From NCBI RefSeq assembly GCF_020532705.1, contig NZ_JAJAVD010000001.1, positions 62,001 to 126,000 of the forward strand: a stretch of DNA of 64,000 nt. The letters run 5' to 3'. The DNA is from Methylobacillus caricis (GTDB taxonomy: Bacteria > Pseudomonadota > Gammaproteobacteria > Burkholderiales > Methylophilaceae). Under the pieces are notes generated by a model. That model was not told the origin of the DNA and searched no databases. It saw nothing but the letters and a program-made list of their open reading frames with translations. This document shows positions 29,361 to 38,251 of this stretch, piece by piece (the stretch's first letter is position 1; the number at the start of each line of letters is the position of its first letter). The position numbers and the translations under genes are program-made.

Positions 29361-29819
29361 ATGAGACCAATCTCCATGCTGGCCAGTGCTTTTGTGCTTG
29401 CCATGCTTGCTGTAACCGGCTGTTCAGCCGATACCACCAATGACAAGGAAAAAACCGTAATGAGTGCCAACGTAACAGAATTGCAGAAAATTGATACCCA
29501 GGTAGGCGAAGGCCGTGAAGCCGAGGCTGGCCTGAATGTCACGGTACATTACACAGGCTGGCTTTATGATCCCAGCAAGCCTGACGGCAAGGGCGAAAAG
29601 TTCGACAGTTCGCTGGACCGCCGTGAGCCATTTGTATTCTATCTTGGCGGTGGCCAGGTCATTCGCGGTTGGGATGAAGGCTTTGCCGGCATGAAGGTAG
29701 GTGGCAAGCGCACGCTGGTTATCCCGCCTGACTATGGCTATGGTGCCCGTGGCGCTGGCGGTGTGATCCCTCCAAATGCCACACTGGTTTTTGATGTGGA
29801 ACTGCTGGGCATCAAATAA
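29361..29819 (+). CDS. FKBP-type peptidyl-prolyl isomerase lipoprotein
   Basis: A 152-residue secreted lipoprotein with a lipobox (AVTG-C, Cys at about 21). Residues 45-152 are one FKBP domain (VTVHYTGWL, GGGQVIRGWDEGFAGMKVGG, GVIPPNATLVFDVELL) with the usual active-site aromatics (Y, W, F). It likely helps fold outer-membrane or periplasmic proteins. ATG 29361 (CCGGAG upstream) is preferred to the TTG one codon earlier. It has its own transcription unit after dacB. Confidence 0.93.
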   Translation: MRPISMLASAFVLAMLAVTGCSADTTNDKEKTVMSANVTELQKIDTQVGEGREAEAGLNVTVHYTGWLYDPSKPDGKGEKFDSSLDRREPFVFYLGGGQVIRGWDEGFAGMKVGGKRTLVIPPDYGYGARGAGGVIPPNATLVFDVELLGIK

Positions 29820-29828
29820 CCGGGTATA

Positions 29829-29869
29829 TGCAAAATCCTTTAATGCGGGGCTTGTTGAAGGGTTTTGCA
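29829..29869 (+). other. Stem-loop between the FKBP and OsmC genes
   Basis: TGCAAAATCCTT and AAGGGTTTTGCA pair over 12 bases with one T-G wobble and a 17-base loop. No T-run follows. It could be a terminator, or a leader structure before the OsmC gene, whose start is 36 bases downstream. Confidence 0.4.
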
Positions 29870-29904
29870 ATGATATTAATGCTTCCCTTCGTTAAGAGCT
29901 AAAA

Positions 29905-30327
29905 ATGAAAGCACGTGTCAAGTGGATTGAAAATGTCTGTTTCATGGGCGAGTCCGAAACCGGCCATGCGGTTGTGTTGGATGGCGCGCCAGAAGCAGGT
30001 GGGCGCAACCTGGGCATGCGTCCGATGGAAATGCTGTTGATCGGCATGGGGGCTTGTACTTCGTTCGACGTGGTCACCATACTCAAGAAGTCACGCCAGC
30101 CAATTCGCGATTGCGTGGCTGAAATCCAGGCAGAGCGTGCGGATGAAATTCCCAAAGTATTCACCAAGATACACGTGCATTTTGTCGTGACTGGCAAGGG
30201 ATTGAATCCTGCCCAGGTTGAGCGTGCAGTGAAGCTTTCTGCAGAAAAATATTGTTCGGCATCCATCATGCTGGGCAAAGCTGCCGAGGTGACGCATGAT
30301 TTTGAAATCCGGGAGACCGAGATTTGA
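29905..30327 (+). CDS. OsmC family protein
   Basis: A 140-residue OsmC/Ohr-fold protein, YhfA-like. The central helix has LGMRPMEMLLIGMGACTSFDVVTI, containing the family's single reactive Cys, and a second Cys lies in SAEKYCSAS, the usual peroxidatic pair of OsmC-type thiol peroxidases. Such proteins reduce organic hydroperoxides. Its stop codon overlaps the TTG start of the next (VOC) gene. Confidence 0.88.
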   Translation: MKARVKWIENVCFMGESETGHAVVLDGAPEAGGRNLGMRPMEMLLIGMGACTSFDVVTILKKSRQPIRDCVAEIQAERADEIPKVFTKIHVHFVVTGKGLNPAQVERAVKLSAEKYCSASIMLGKAAEVTHDFEIRETEI

Positions 30328-30719
30328 ATCGGCCACAGGGCATGCAAGGGCTGCGCCATGTGGCCCTGTTCGTGCAGGATATCGAAGCGTGTTTGCATTT
30401 CTATGTCGATATCCTAGGCATGCAGGTTGAGTGGCAGCCTGACCCCGATAACTATTACCTGACTTCAGGCAATGACAATCTCGCATTGCACCGCAGCAGC
30501 GAAGCTGTGGATGGCAAGCAACGTCTCGATCACATCGGTTTCATTATCAGCCATATTGAGCTGGTGGATGAGTGGCATGCGCATTTTGTTGCCAACGGCG
30601 TCAAGATACTCATGCCTCCCAAAACCCATCGCGATGGGGCAAGAAGCTTCTATTGCGCTGATCCAGCCGGTACTCACGTACAGATCATCTACCACCCGCC
30701 GATTTCCGGCAGGCTCTAG
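30324..30719 (+). CDS. VOC (glyoxalase/bleomycin-resistance fold) protein
   Basis: A 131-residue single-domain VOC protein. It has the first module helix/strand (LRHVALFVQDIEACLHFYVDILGM) with a metal His, and later RLDHIGFIIS and AGTHVQIIY. TTG 30324 overlaps the OsmC stop and has GGGAG at 8-base spacing; ATG 30342 is badly spaced from any binding site. Coupling to OsmC suggests a shared detoxification role; the metal and substrate are unknown. Confidence 0.85.
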   Translation: MNRPQGMQGLRHVALFVQDIEACLHFYVDILGMQVEWQPDPDNYYLTSGNDNLALHRSSEAVDGKQRLDHIGFIISHIELVDEWHAHFVANGVKILMPPKTHRDGARSFYCADPAGTHVQIIYHPPISGRL

Positions 30720-30724
30720 AAATA

Positions 30725-30751
30725 AAAAAGCCCCGCATCGCGGGGCTTTTT
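30725..30751. terminator. Bidirectional terminator between the VOC gene and the TonB receptor
   Basis: AAAAAGCCCCGC / GCGGGGCTTTTT is a perfect 12-bp stem with a 3-base loop and A/T arms. It serves both convergent genes. Confidence 0.92.
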
Positions 30752-30772
30752 GTTATAGCAAATCTAGCTGGA

Positions 30773-32884
30773 TTAATACTTCCAGGTCAGGGTGGCGCTG
30801 GCATTCATCGGGGCGCCATAGTAACTTTGTCCGCCATTCGCCCACATCAAACTGGTGAGGTATTTCTCATCTGTCAGGTTGTAGACATTGACTGCTGCAT
30901 TCCAGTGCTGGTCAATCTCGTAATTTGCCATAAGGTTGACGAGAGCGTAACTATCTTGCCTCACACGCACATTGTCGATATCCACATGCGTTTCATCTTG
31001 CCAGTTGATGCTGGCCCCGACTTTAAGTTTTTCGATATAGGGCACTTGATAGGTCGCAGTCAGTTTGAGCAATTGCCTTGGGGTATAGGGTTTGACGTTC
31101 TGGTCATCCTTGCCCTTGACGCTCATCAGGCGGGTATAGCCACCACTGAGCTTCAGGCGTTCACTGACTTCGCCAGAGATGTCAAATTCATATCCCTTGG
31201 TGGTTGCATCAATGCCTTCATATATGGTGCGCGATCCTACAGCACCTGCTTGTTGGCCCAGGTTCTCCTGTTCATTCCTGAATATAGAGAATGACGTATT
31301 AAGGTGTTGCAGCAGCTCACTCTTGATCCCTATCTCGTAATTCTTGCCTTGCAATGGTGCGAGCGGGGTGAAGGTGCGGTCCAGCTTGGTTTGCGGATTA
31401 TAAATGCCGGTATAGCTGGCGTAGAGCGAGTGCTGGTCATTGAGGTTGAACACGGCGCCAAGGTAGGGCGTGACCTTGTCATGCGCCTTGGTTTCTCGTT
31501 CTTCGCCGTAGCTGATGCCGGTGTATTCGTAACTCAGCAAGTTGGCCCCGCTGGTGAGCTTCCAGCGGTCACTGAGGTTAAATTTGACGGCGGCATAGCT
31601 ATTCAGGCGCTTGATGTCAAAACTGCCAAAATCGCCGGGAATCCAGGCCGGCTGCGGCAAATCCCCAATACTGTCGAAGCTAGTGAGGTCGGTTGTTCCG
31701 TAATAGGCTGCTTTTTCATGCTCGTCGTAGGTGGAGCGCGACCAGTTGCTGCCGATGACCAGTTCGTGCTCGCGTCCGCCCAAGGTGAAGGGACCTGAGG
31801 CATAGACGTCGGCGATCAGCTCCTTATAGGAATCGCGATAGGCGCCGGGCCAGCCTATCAGGCCGGTGCCGGTGACCCGGTCTTCGTTCATGTAAACATA
31901 CAGCAGCTTGGCGTTCCCAGTCATTTCCTTGCGGGTCAGCTGTGTCTTCAACTTCCAGCCATTGTTGAACAGGTGGGTCAGTTCGGCGAAAGTAATGTTG
32001 TTTGTGGTATTCCAATAACTCCAATCCGGCGAGGTGGAAGCTGAGCGCGAATAATGACGGCGGGTATTGTCCGAGTACAGCAGCGGCAGTGAACCCCACA
32101 TCGGGCTGTTGGTGTCATTCTGCTGGTAGGTGTGCCCTAGGGCTACCGTGGTGTTATCTGTGATATCGGCTTCAATGATGCCATAAGCGACATTGCGCTC
32201 CTGGCTGTAGCGGTCCAGGTAGGAATGACGGTTCTGGTTGGACAGTACCAGGCGTGCGCGTACATTGCCTGCAGCATTGAGCGGGCCTGATAGGTCGGCG
32301 TCAATGCGGCGCTTATCCCATGAGCCTACAGTGAGATCTACCTTAGCCTGGAAGTCGGCGGTCGGGCGTTTACGGATGAAGTTGATGGTTGCAGAAGGGT
32401 TGCCGGTACCGGAAAGCAAGCCAGTAGCACCTCGCAGTACCTCTATCCTATCGTAGACGGCAGTATCGATATCACCAATCAACAAGCCGTCCGGGAATGG
32501 CACGCCTAGACCGTCAATCTGGAAGTTGGTGATATCCGAGCCGCGGGCTGTGTAGTAGGTGCGATCAGTTTCGGCACGTTCCACTTTGATGCCAGTGCTC
32601 ATATCGAGCACGTCATTGATGGATGTCAGTTTGAAGTCGTCGATCAATTGACGGGTGATGACGGAGATGGACTGTGGAGTTTCCTTAAGCGAAGTATTAA
32701 GCCGGGTGGCAGTTTCACTGGATTTGACGGTATAGGACTTGGTGGTTTCGGAGGCTTTGGGCTCCGTTCCGTTCTCAGCCTTGACTTGGATTTCGGGCAA
32801 GGTATCTGCTGCCAAGGCAATATTGCTGCCTGATAAGCATAGCATGGCTAACGTACCCGCCATGCGTTCGAGAGACTTACTCAT
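30773..32884 (-). CDS. TonB-dependent siderophore receptor (FhuE/FpvA-like)
   Basis: A 703-residue outer-membrane receptor: signal peptide (1-25), plug domain (about 55-170: TPQSISVITRQLIDDF, IEVLRGATGLLSGTGNP, TINFIRKRP) and a 22-strand barrel ending in an aromatic residue (ATLTWKY). The plug sequence resembles ferric-hydroxamate/pyoverdine-type receptors. A Fur-like box lies 35 bases upstream. No siderophore synthesis gene is nearby, suggesting use of foreign siderophores. Confidence 0.9.
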   Translation of the reverse strand: MSKSLERMAGTLAMLCLSGSNIALAADTLPEIQVKAENGTEPKASETTKSYTVKSSETATRLNTSLKETPQSISVITRQLIDDFKLTSINDVLDMSTGIKVERAETDRTYYTARGSDITNFQIDGLGVPFPDGLLIGDIDTAVYDRIEVLRGATGLLSGTGNPSATINFIRKRPTADFQAKVDLTVGSWDKRRIDADLSGPLNAAGNVRARLVLSNQNRHSYLDRYSQERNVAYGIIEADITDNTTVALGHTYQQNDTNSPMWGSLPLLYSDNTRRHYSRSASTSPDWSYWNTTNNITFAELTHLFNNGWKLKTQLTRKEMTGNAKLLYVYMNEDRVTGTGLIGWPGAYRDSYKELIADVYASGPFTLGGREHELVIGSNWSRSTYDEHEKAAYYGTTDLTSFDSIGDLPQPAWIPGDFGSFDIKRLNSYAAVKFNLSDRWKLTSGANLLSYEYTGISYGEERETKAHDKVTPYLGAVFNLNDQHSLYASYTGIYNPQTKLDRTFTPLAPLQGKNYEIGIKSELLQHLNTSFSIFRNEQENLGQQAGAVGSRTIYEGIDATTKGYEFDISGEVSERLKLSGGYTRLMSVKGKDDQNVKPYTPRQLLKLTATYQVPYIEKLKVGASINWQDETHVDIDNVRVRQDSYALVNLMANYEIDQHWNAAVNVYNLTDEKYLTSLMWANGGQSYYGAPMNASATLTWKY

Positions 32885-32918
32885 ATTTCATTTCCCTGAT
32901 GAATTAAATGAGGGAAAT

Positions 32919-32937
32919 GATAATAATTATTGTTATT
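32919..32937 (-). promoter_or_regulatory. Fur-like box upstream of the TonB receptor
   Basis: GATAATAATTATTGTTATT matches 14 of 19 positions of the Fur consensus, by hand count. It lies just upstream of the receptor start codon (minus strand). Confidence 0.75.
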
Positions 32938-33093
32938 GAGTGAAATCGGAGTTAATGGAAATATTAATAATTTACATTTATTAACATCATATAACCTCTA
33001 ATTGAATGATCCTGAAACGTTTTCTCTTTTGCCCGTGTGTTGTATTAATGCAACACACGGTGTAAAGCACGACATCCTTGCGGTATTTATGTC

Positions 33094-33405
33094 TTAGATG
33101 ATGCGTACGGTGAGCGGGCTATTACGTTTGATGATTTCAAAGAGCCGGTCAATATTTGGGTGCTTGCCCGGGTTTTGCTCTGCATCAGCCGTGTGTTCTG
33201 CATAAATGGCGAGGCCATCTTTAGCCGCTTCTACATTGATGCTGTCGTATTTCTTGAAGAGATGGTGGTATACGCGGATAGAGCCCTGACTGCCAGGTTT
33301 ATTCTCAATAATGCCGGTTAGGTTGCCACTGCCATCCAACAGTTCAATTTTCTGGATGTTGTCTGCTATTGCAAGGGCCGCAAGGTTGTCGTTGAATTTT
33401 GTCAT
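33094..33405 (-). CDS. Small conserved hypothetical protein coupled to coq7
   Basis: A 103-residue soluble protein of no recognised family, sharing ATGA with the coq7 stop codon (4-base overlap). Its central part (KPGSQGSIRVYHHLFKKY) and C-terminal helix (HPNIDRLFEIIKRN) are well formed. The coupling suggests a co-function in ubiquinone metabolism or simple co-translation; no direct evidence. Confidence 0.6.
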   Translation of the reverse strand: MTKFNDNLAALAIADNIQKIELLDGSGNLTGIIENKPGSQGSIRVYHHLFKKYDSINVEAAKDGLAIYAEHTADAEQNPGKHPNIDRLFEIIKRNSPLTVRII

Positions 33406-34004
33406 AGGTAATAAGTAGTTGTTGTCATGATTTTTGAAAATAGTCGCATCGCCGTTCTGACCGGGAGCGGCAGTTCAGCAGCTCCCTGAGCAATCGCGTT
33501 GTTGGCATATGTAGCTTCGTCTGCTTGCATTTTCTTAAGAATGGCCCGGCTCTTCAGGTCTTGCCCGGATAATTTTTCCAGGTGTTCATCCAGATGCTTG
33601 CCTGCCTGTTTTTTAGTTTCGGCAAGAAAGCCCAGGTTCCATTTGTTCCCTAAGCTGCCAGCCAGCAAACCAAAGCTGAAGGAACTGACGTAAAGAAATG
33701 GATTTAACACGCTGGTATGGCTGCCCAATTCCTTGAAGCGTTTCTCACACCAGGCGAGGTGCCCGGTTTCCTCATTGGCCGCCGTATCAGGATTGCGTGC
33801 GCTGATGAATTGACCGCTGTAGAGTGCCTGTGCACATACTTGGCCGCTGTAGTTGATGCGCATAAGGGCAGCACTATGGCGTTTCACTTTTGCGTCGCTG
33901 AGCTGCTCTTCAATTGTATTGCCGGGATATGGACGGCTGTCCTGTGCTGGTGCCAGCAAGGTTCTCAATCCTTTGTCGAACTCCGTGATAAAGCGGTCTA
34001 GCAT
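33402..34004 (-). CDS. coq7: Ubiquinone biosynthesis monooxygenase Coq7
   Basis: A di-iron carboxylate hydroxylase of about 200 residues, catalysing the last ring hydroxylation in ubiquinone synthesis. It opens MLDRFITEFDKGLRTLLA and has the metal motifs RINYSGQVCAQALY, NEETGHLAWCEKR (ExxH) and DEATYANNA. The start is set at ATG 34004: an upstream in-frame ATG at 34058 sits inside the loop of the ctpA terminator and would be useless. In betaproteobacteria Coq7 replaces UbiF. Confidence 0.9.
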   Translation of the reverse strand: MLDRFITEFDKGLRTLLAPAQDSRPYPGNTIEEQLSDAKVKRHSAALMRINYSGQVCAQALYSGQFISARNPDTAANEETGHLAWCEKRFKELGSHTSVLNPFLYVSSFSFGLLAGSLGNKWNLGFLAETKKQAGKHLDEHLEKLSGQDLKSRAILKKMQADEATYANNAIAQGAAELPLPVRTAMRLFSKIMTTTTYYL

Positions 34005-34030
34005 GCGATGACGTTCTGGATGGGCTGTCT

Positions 34031-34068
34031 GAAAAAAAGAAAGCCGCCCATCAGTCAAGATGGGCGGC
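34031..34068 (-). terminator. Terminator of ctpA
   Basis: GCCGCCCATC / GATGGGCGGC forms a 10-bp stem with a 6-base loop. On the minus strand a T-rich tail (TTTCTTTTTTT) follows, right after the ctpA stop codon. Confidence 0.88.
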
Positions 34069-34078
34069 TGGATGTTAC

Positions 34079-35506
34079 TTATTTGCGTTGCAGAATCTGT
34101 ATACCCTTAAGCAGGTTCAGCGCCTGATTGAATTGATAGTCAGTCTTGGAACCAGGCTCAATTGGGCCTGTAGGTTCTGCAGCCTTATCCTTCTGCTCGC
34201 CTTCAGGAGTGGCAGGGGTTTCCTGCTTGTTGTCCTTTTCTTCAGGCGCAGGCTGGATGATAGGCTTCTCTTCGCCATCCTTGGGGTTGCTCAAGTGGCG
34301 CGTGAGGTCAGCTTCACGCAGCATGGCAGCATGTTCTGGTGAGTTGACGATTGCCTCTTCTACCAGAATGTCAGGCACGATACCCTTGGCCTGGATAGAG
34401 CGGCCCTTGGGCGTGAAGTAACGCGCAGTCGTTAGCTTGATTGCGGTGCCATTATTCATGGGCAGGATAGTTTGTACCGACCCCTTGCCAAAGCTTTGTG
34501 TACCCATAATGATGGCACGTTTGTGGTCCTGCAGGGCGCCAGCGACAATCTCAGATGCAGATGCGGAGCCGCCATTGACCAGTACGATCATTGGCAGTGT
34601 CTTGAGATCGGCAGGCAAGTCACGCAGGTAATCAGCGCGTGCGCCGCCACGGACATAATTCTCGGGAGTTGCAGTGAGACGCATCTTGGCCTCTTCGCCC
34701 CGACCTTCAGTGTAGACCACCAGTTCGCCTTTTGGCAGGAAGGCTGCAGCAACGCCCACACCTGCATTTAGCAGGCCGCCCGGATTGTTACGCAGGTCCA
34801 GGATGACACCCTTGAACGGTTCTTTGTTCTGGTCACGCAGGGTTTTTAAAGCTTTTGCCAGATCTTCACCTGTATGTTCCTGGAACTGTGTCACGCGAAT
34901 ATAGGGATAACCGGGTTCGGAAAGCTTGAATTTGACACTTTGCGTTTTAATGACCGCACGCGTCAGTACAAAGGTCAACGGCTTGGCTTCACCTTTGCGC
35001 AATACCAGTAACGTGATCTTGGTATCAGGCTTGCCGCGCATACGCTTGACTGCATCATTCAGGCTCATGCCTTTTACTGGGGTATCATCCAGTTTCATGA
35101 TCAAGTCGCCGCTCTTTAAGCCAGCTTTGTATGCAGGTGTATCTTCAATCGGTGAAACAACCTTGACGAAGCCATCTTCCATGCCGACTTCAATTCCAAG
35201 ACCGCCAAATTCACCTTGAGTCCCTGCTTGAAGATCCTTGAATGCATCTGCATCCAGATAGGCCGAGTGAGGGTCCAGGCCCGAGAGCATGCCATTAATG
35301 GCTTCGGTCAGAAGTTTCTTGTCTTCTACAGGTTCTACATAGTCGCTCTTGATTTTGCCGAATACTTCGGCAAATGTGCGCAGGTCATCCAGTGGGAGCT
35401 GCTGTTTGGTTTCCTTGTCGGCAATCGCGGAGTAGCTCAGGCTCAGCATTACACCAAGCAGCGGGCCTGCGACGATCAAGCCGATCTTCTTTAATTTTGG
35501 GCGCAT
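34079..35506 (-). CDS. ctpA: C-terminal processing protease (S41 family)
   Basis: A 475-residue periplasmic serine protease cleaving C-termini of selected proteins. It has a hydrophobic N-terminal segment (8-27), a PDZ domain (about 95-170: YKAGLKSGDLIMKLDD) and the catalytic Ser/Lys dyad (GGSASASEIVAGAL and QSFGKGSVQTILP). The C-terminal 70 residues are a Glu/Pro/Lys-rich tail. It forms a single-gene unit with its own terminator. Confidence 0.94.
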   Translation of the reverse strand: MRPKLKKIGLIVAGPLLGVMLSLSYSAIADKETKQQLPLDDLRTFAEVFGKIKSDYVEPVEDKKLLTEAINGMLSGLDPHSAYLDADAFKDLQAGTQGEFGGLGIEVGMEDGFVKVVSPIEDTPAYKAGLKSGDLIMKLDDTPVKGMSLNDAVKRMRGKPDTKITLLVLRKGEAKPLTFVLTRAVIKTQSVKFKLSEPGYPYIRVTQFQEHTGEDLAKALKTLRDQNKEPFKGVILDLRNNPGGLLNAGVGVAAAFLPKGELVVYTEGRGEEAKMRLTATPENYVRGGARADYLRDLPADLKTLPMIVLVNGGSASASEIVAGALQDHKRAIIMGTQSFGKGSVQTILPMNNGTAIKLTTARYFTPKGRSIQAKGIVPDILVEEAIVNSPEHAAMLREADLTRHLSNPKDGEEKPIIQPAPEEKDNKQETPATPEGEQKDKAAEPTGPIEPGSKTDYQFNQALNLLKGIQILQRK

Positions 35507-35701
35507 ATGTAGAACAATTCCTTAATGGAAATTCAGGGATTAAACATTAAATACGGTGTATGGAATATGAAACAACAATAATATTCATTTTCCGCTATTT
35601 GTATTGTCATTGCAAAGAGTTGAAGAGTATCGCACAGTCATTTTTTACTTTTCAATGTCTCTCAAGCTTATTTTTCAAATTTTACAAACGGAGTACTGTC
35701 A

Positions 35702-35989
35702 ATGAGCGTTACTGGTTTACCGGAACTGGAAATCGAATACTGTACGCAATGCCGATGGTTGTTACGTGCTGCCTGGATGGCGCAGGAATTGCTCACAACT
35801 TTTGAATCAGACATTGGCCGAGTGAGTCTGGTTCCAGGGACAGGCGGTATTTTTGAAGTCAGGTTTAATAAAGAGCTACTGTTTTCACGCAAGGAACATG
35901 GGCGATTTCCTGAATCCAAGGAGCTTAAGCAACTGGTCCGTGACCGAATAGATCCGGAACGTGACCTCGGCCATAGCGACCGTAAATGA
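35702..35989 (+). CDS. SelT/SelW/SelH (Rdx) family protein
   Basis: A 95-residue thioredoxin-like redox protein. The active-site CxxC (YCTQCRWLLRAAW) is at residues 14-17, with ordinary Cys in place of selenocysteine. The central GGIFEVRFN and C-terminal KELKQLVRDRIDPERDLGHSD match bacterial SelW-like proteins. Electron partner unknown. Confidence 0.88.
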   Translation: MSVTGLPELEIEYCTQCRWLLRAAWMAQELLTTFESDIGRVSLVPGTGGIFEVRFNKELLFSRKEHGRFPESKELKQLVRDRIDPERDLGHSDRK

Positions 35990-36036
35990 GCCAGTCTTAA
36001 TATCCGACTAAAATAGTCAGAAATATTCCTTTAAAT

Positions 36037-36055
36037 GTAAATTATTATCATTTAT
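36037..36055 (+). promoter_or_regulatory. Fur-like box upstream of the EAL gene
   Basis: GTAAATTATTATCATTTAT matches 12 of 19 Fur consensus positions (hand count), 37 bases before the EAL-protein start. Weaker than the other boxes but well placed. Confidence 0.55.
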
Positions 36056-36091
36056 TATGAATCCTACAGGAAATGACTGGAGGATTGTTCA

Positions 36092-36877
36092 ATGAATGCG
36101 TTTAACCGTTCTGAAATCGGCGCCTTGATGTTGGGACATGAGGTTGAGCCCGCGGATCTGCAGCCGAGTGAATTGCTGGATGTGATACTAGGGCGCCGCT
36201 TCGGCGCGCATTACCAACCTATAGTAGAAGTGCAATCAGGAGAGCTGCTGGGTTACCAGGCTTCATCCAGGTTCTGGACTCCTGATTATCACCCGATTGA
36301 TGCAGGCAAGATGTTTGCAAGCCTGCAGAAAAATCCTTTGCTGCTCTTTTATATTGAGCTGGAGATGAAGAAGCTACAGGTTTCTCAATTTCCTGGAACT
36401 GGCTGGCTCATGATGGACCTGGATATTGATAGTTTCTTCCTGGGAGGAAGTGACATGCATAATCCTTTTCTGGCGTTGTTCAAGGAACATGCGTGGTCTG
36501 AACGTGAATTGATCGTCAATATTGTGGATAACAAGAGCGTGGCAGATACTTATCGTGCACAACGCATGATTTCCATGTTGCAGCAATGCGGAACATCCGT
36601 AGCGCTGGAGGATGTGGGAATCAGTTGGGGCATGTTTTCTCTGAGTGCATTCATGGACGCAAGCATCATCAAGTTCAGTAGTATGGCCTTGCGTGCCTTG
36701 GATATAAAAGCTGCACAGGCAACGGTTGACTGGTTGATCAGTGCAGCACGCAAAATTGGTGTGCAGACAGTGATGAGCGAGGTGGATACTTGTGCTTCTT
36801 TTGACTGGGCAAGACGCATGGGTGTGGACTGTGTTCAGGGCAGTCTGTTTGCTAGGCAAGATCTGCAGGTGCGTTAG
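36092..36877 (+). CDS. Degenerate EAL-domain protein
   Basis: A 261-residue stand-alone EAL fold. The fold is clear (HYQPIVEVQSGELLGYQ; later GVDCVQGSLFARQ), but catalytic positions are changed. The EAL motif reads QAS, the LTES-type Glu pair is N and D (IVNIVDN), the DDFG-type motif is EDVG, KID is KFS, and the EGVE loop is SEVD. So it is probably not a cyclic-di-GMP phosphodiesterase but a binding or scaffolding protein. GGAGG supports ATG 36092. A Fur-like box suggests iron control. Confidence 0.85.
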   Translation: MNAFNRSEIGALMLGHEVEPADLQPSELLDVILGRRFGAHYQPIVEVQSGELLGYQASSRFWTPDYHPIDAGKMFASLQKNPLLLFYIELEMKKLQVSQFPGTGWLMMDLDIDSFFLGGSDMHNPFLALFKEHAWSERELIVNIVDNKSVADTYRAQRMISMLQQCGTSVALEDVGISWGMFSLSAFMDASIIKFSSMALRALDIKAAQATVDWLISAARKIGVQTVMSEVDTCASFDWARRMGVDCVQGSLFARQDLQVR

Positions 36878-36952
36878 TCAAGCGACGATAGGCCCCAGAT
36901 GATCAGGCATCACATTTTTATGGGGAGTGTTGTATTGTTTTCGCAAATAAAC

Positions 36953-36971
36953 AATAATTATTCTCATTGTT
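36953..36971 (+). promoter_or_regulatory. Fur-like box upstream of the TPR/sodA operon
   Basis: AATAATTATTCTCATTGTT matches 13 of 19 Fur consensus positions (hand count), 18 bases before the start at 36990. Confidence 0.7.
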
Positions 36972-36989
36972 GTTATTCACTTGTAAATA

Positions 36990-37508
36990 ATGGGTGCTCC
37001 TAGAGATTTCCATCAGCCTGCTTCTTCTGCGGATTCCGCAGTACCTGAGCCAGATAGTGTCTTGGCGTGGGAACGGTCCATTAGGGAAGGAAATCAGGCA
37101 TTCTCACGGAATGAAGACCTTGCTGCATTGCAACAGTACCATAGTGCGTTAAAGCAGGCGCAATATCTGCTAAAACAATGTGTGCAGGCTGATACGCAGG
37201 AATTGCCTGTGGATACAGTATTGGCTGCTTATGTCGTTTCTCATCACAACCTTGCCAATGTGCATGCGCGCCAGGGAGATATCAACGCAGCAGCTTGCCG
37301 CTTGTGCGAGGCGCACCGTTGTCTTTCCAGAATTTGTGCCGATGCCAGTATGGCCTGTGAGCTGCGGATGGCAGCACAGCGCCATGGCCAGCGCACCTAC
37401 ACAGAATTACTGAACTTTACCAATCTATATAGTCAACACCCCTTGGTGGCGAAAACTTTGCAGGCATGTGGCCAGTTTTGTATGCAGCAAGAACGGCCAC
37501 TACACTAA
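36990..37508 (+). CDS. TPR-like helical protein, first gene of the sodA operon
   Basis: A 172-residue, Gln/Ala-rich all-helical protein. Residues 30-130 show TPR-like repeats (ALQQYHSALKQAQYLL; AAYVVSHHNLANVHARQGD; NAAACRLCEAHRCL). Seven or more Cys are unusual for a TPR protein and may bind metal. It precedes sodA and the ZIP gene in the order of the iron-starvation operon of Pseudomonas (PA4469-sodM-PA4467 type), so it probably belongs to that system. No Shine-Dalgarno is obvious at ATG 36990. Function unknown. Confidence 0.6.
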   Translation: MGAPRDFHQPASSADSAVPEPDSVLAWERSIREGNQAFSRNEDLAALQQYHSALKQAQYLLKQCVQADTQELPVDTVLAAYVVSHHNLANVHARQGDINAAACRLCEAHRCLSRICADASMACELRMAAQRHGQRTYTELLNFTNLYSQHPLVAKTLQACGQFCMQQERPLH

Positions 37509-37612
37509 AAAATCTCATGCCAGGGTGTGATTTTATGCATAAAAAAGCATAAGATTGCCTGTGCTGATTCATTCTGGCTATTCCACTTAATAAAATCCAA
37601 AGGAGTTTAACA

Positions 37613-38224
37613 ATGGCTTATACGCTACCCCCCCTTGATTATGCTTACGACGCACTGGAGCCTCATATTGATGCTCAGACCATGGAAATCCACCATACCA
37701 AACACCATCAAACCTATATCAACAATGTAAATGCTGCGCTTGAAGGCAGCAGTTATGCCAATGAGCCGGTCGAGACATTGCTAGCCAAGCTTGATTCATT
37801 GCCTGAAAACTTGCGCGGTGTGGTACGCAATAATGGTGGTGGCCATGCCAACCACAGCCTGTTCTGGAAAGTGATATCTCCTAACGGTGGTGGTGAGCCC
37901 ACTGGTGCCTTGGCTGAAGCGATCAAGTCCGATATCGGTAGTTTTGACGTGTTCAAGGAAGCGTTTACAAAGGCGGCTTTGACACGTTTCGGTAGTGGCT
38001 GGGCATGGCTGTCTGTCACACCCGAGAAAAAGCTGGTGGTGGAAAGTAGTGGCAATCAGGATAGCCCGTTATCTACTGGCAACACACCTATTCTAGGCCT
38101 GGATGTCTGGGAGCATGCCTATTACCTGCGTTATCAGAACCGCCGTCCCGAATATATTGGTGCTTTCTTTAACGTGATCGATTGGAGCGAGGTTGCTCGT
38201 CGCTACCAGGCTGCTATTGCCTGA
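37613..38224 (+). CDS. sodA: Superoxide dismutase, manganese type
   Basis: A 203-residue dismutase. Metal ligands H27 (MEIHHTKHH), the second His ([11 protein letters not shown]) and Asp/His ([10 protein letters not shown]) are present. Gln in NQDSPLS and the RNNGGGH context favour Mn over Fe as cofactor. Its placement behind a Fur box, beside a ZIP transporter, fits the switch to Mn-SOD under iron limitation. AAAGGAG precedes ATG 37613. Confidence 0.93.
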   Translation: MAYTLPPLDYAYDALEPHIDAQTMEIHHTKHHQTYINNVNAALEGSSYANEPVETLLAKLDSLPENLRGVVRNNGGGHANHSLFWKVISPNGGGEPTGALAEAIKSDIGSFDVFKEAFTKAALTRFGSGWAWLSVTPEKKLVVESSGNQDSPLSTGNTPILGLDVWEHAYYLRYQNRRPEYIGAFFNVIDWSEVARRYQAAIA

Positions 38225-38251
38225 TTTGAGTAATCCATTCAAGACCCCAAT

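Noticed and set aside
34005-34058. An 18-residue N-terminal extension of coq7.
   Set aside because: Its ATG lies in the loop of the ctpA terminator, and the extension is not conserved; ATG 34004 gives the family start.
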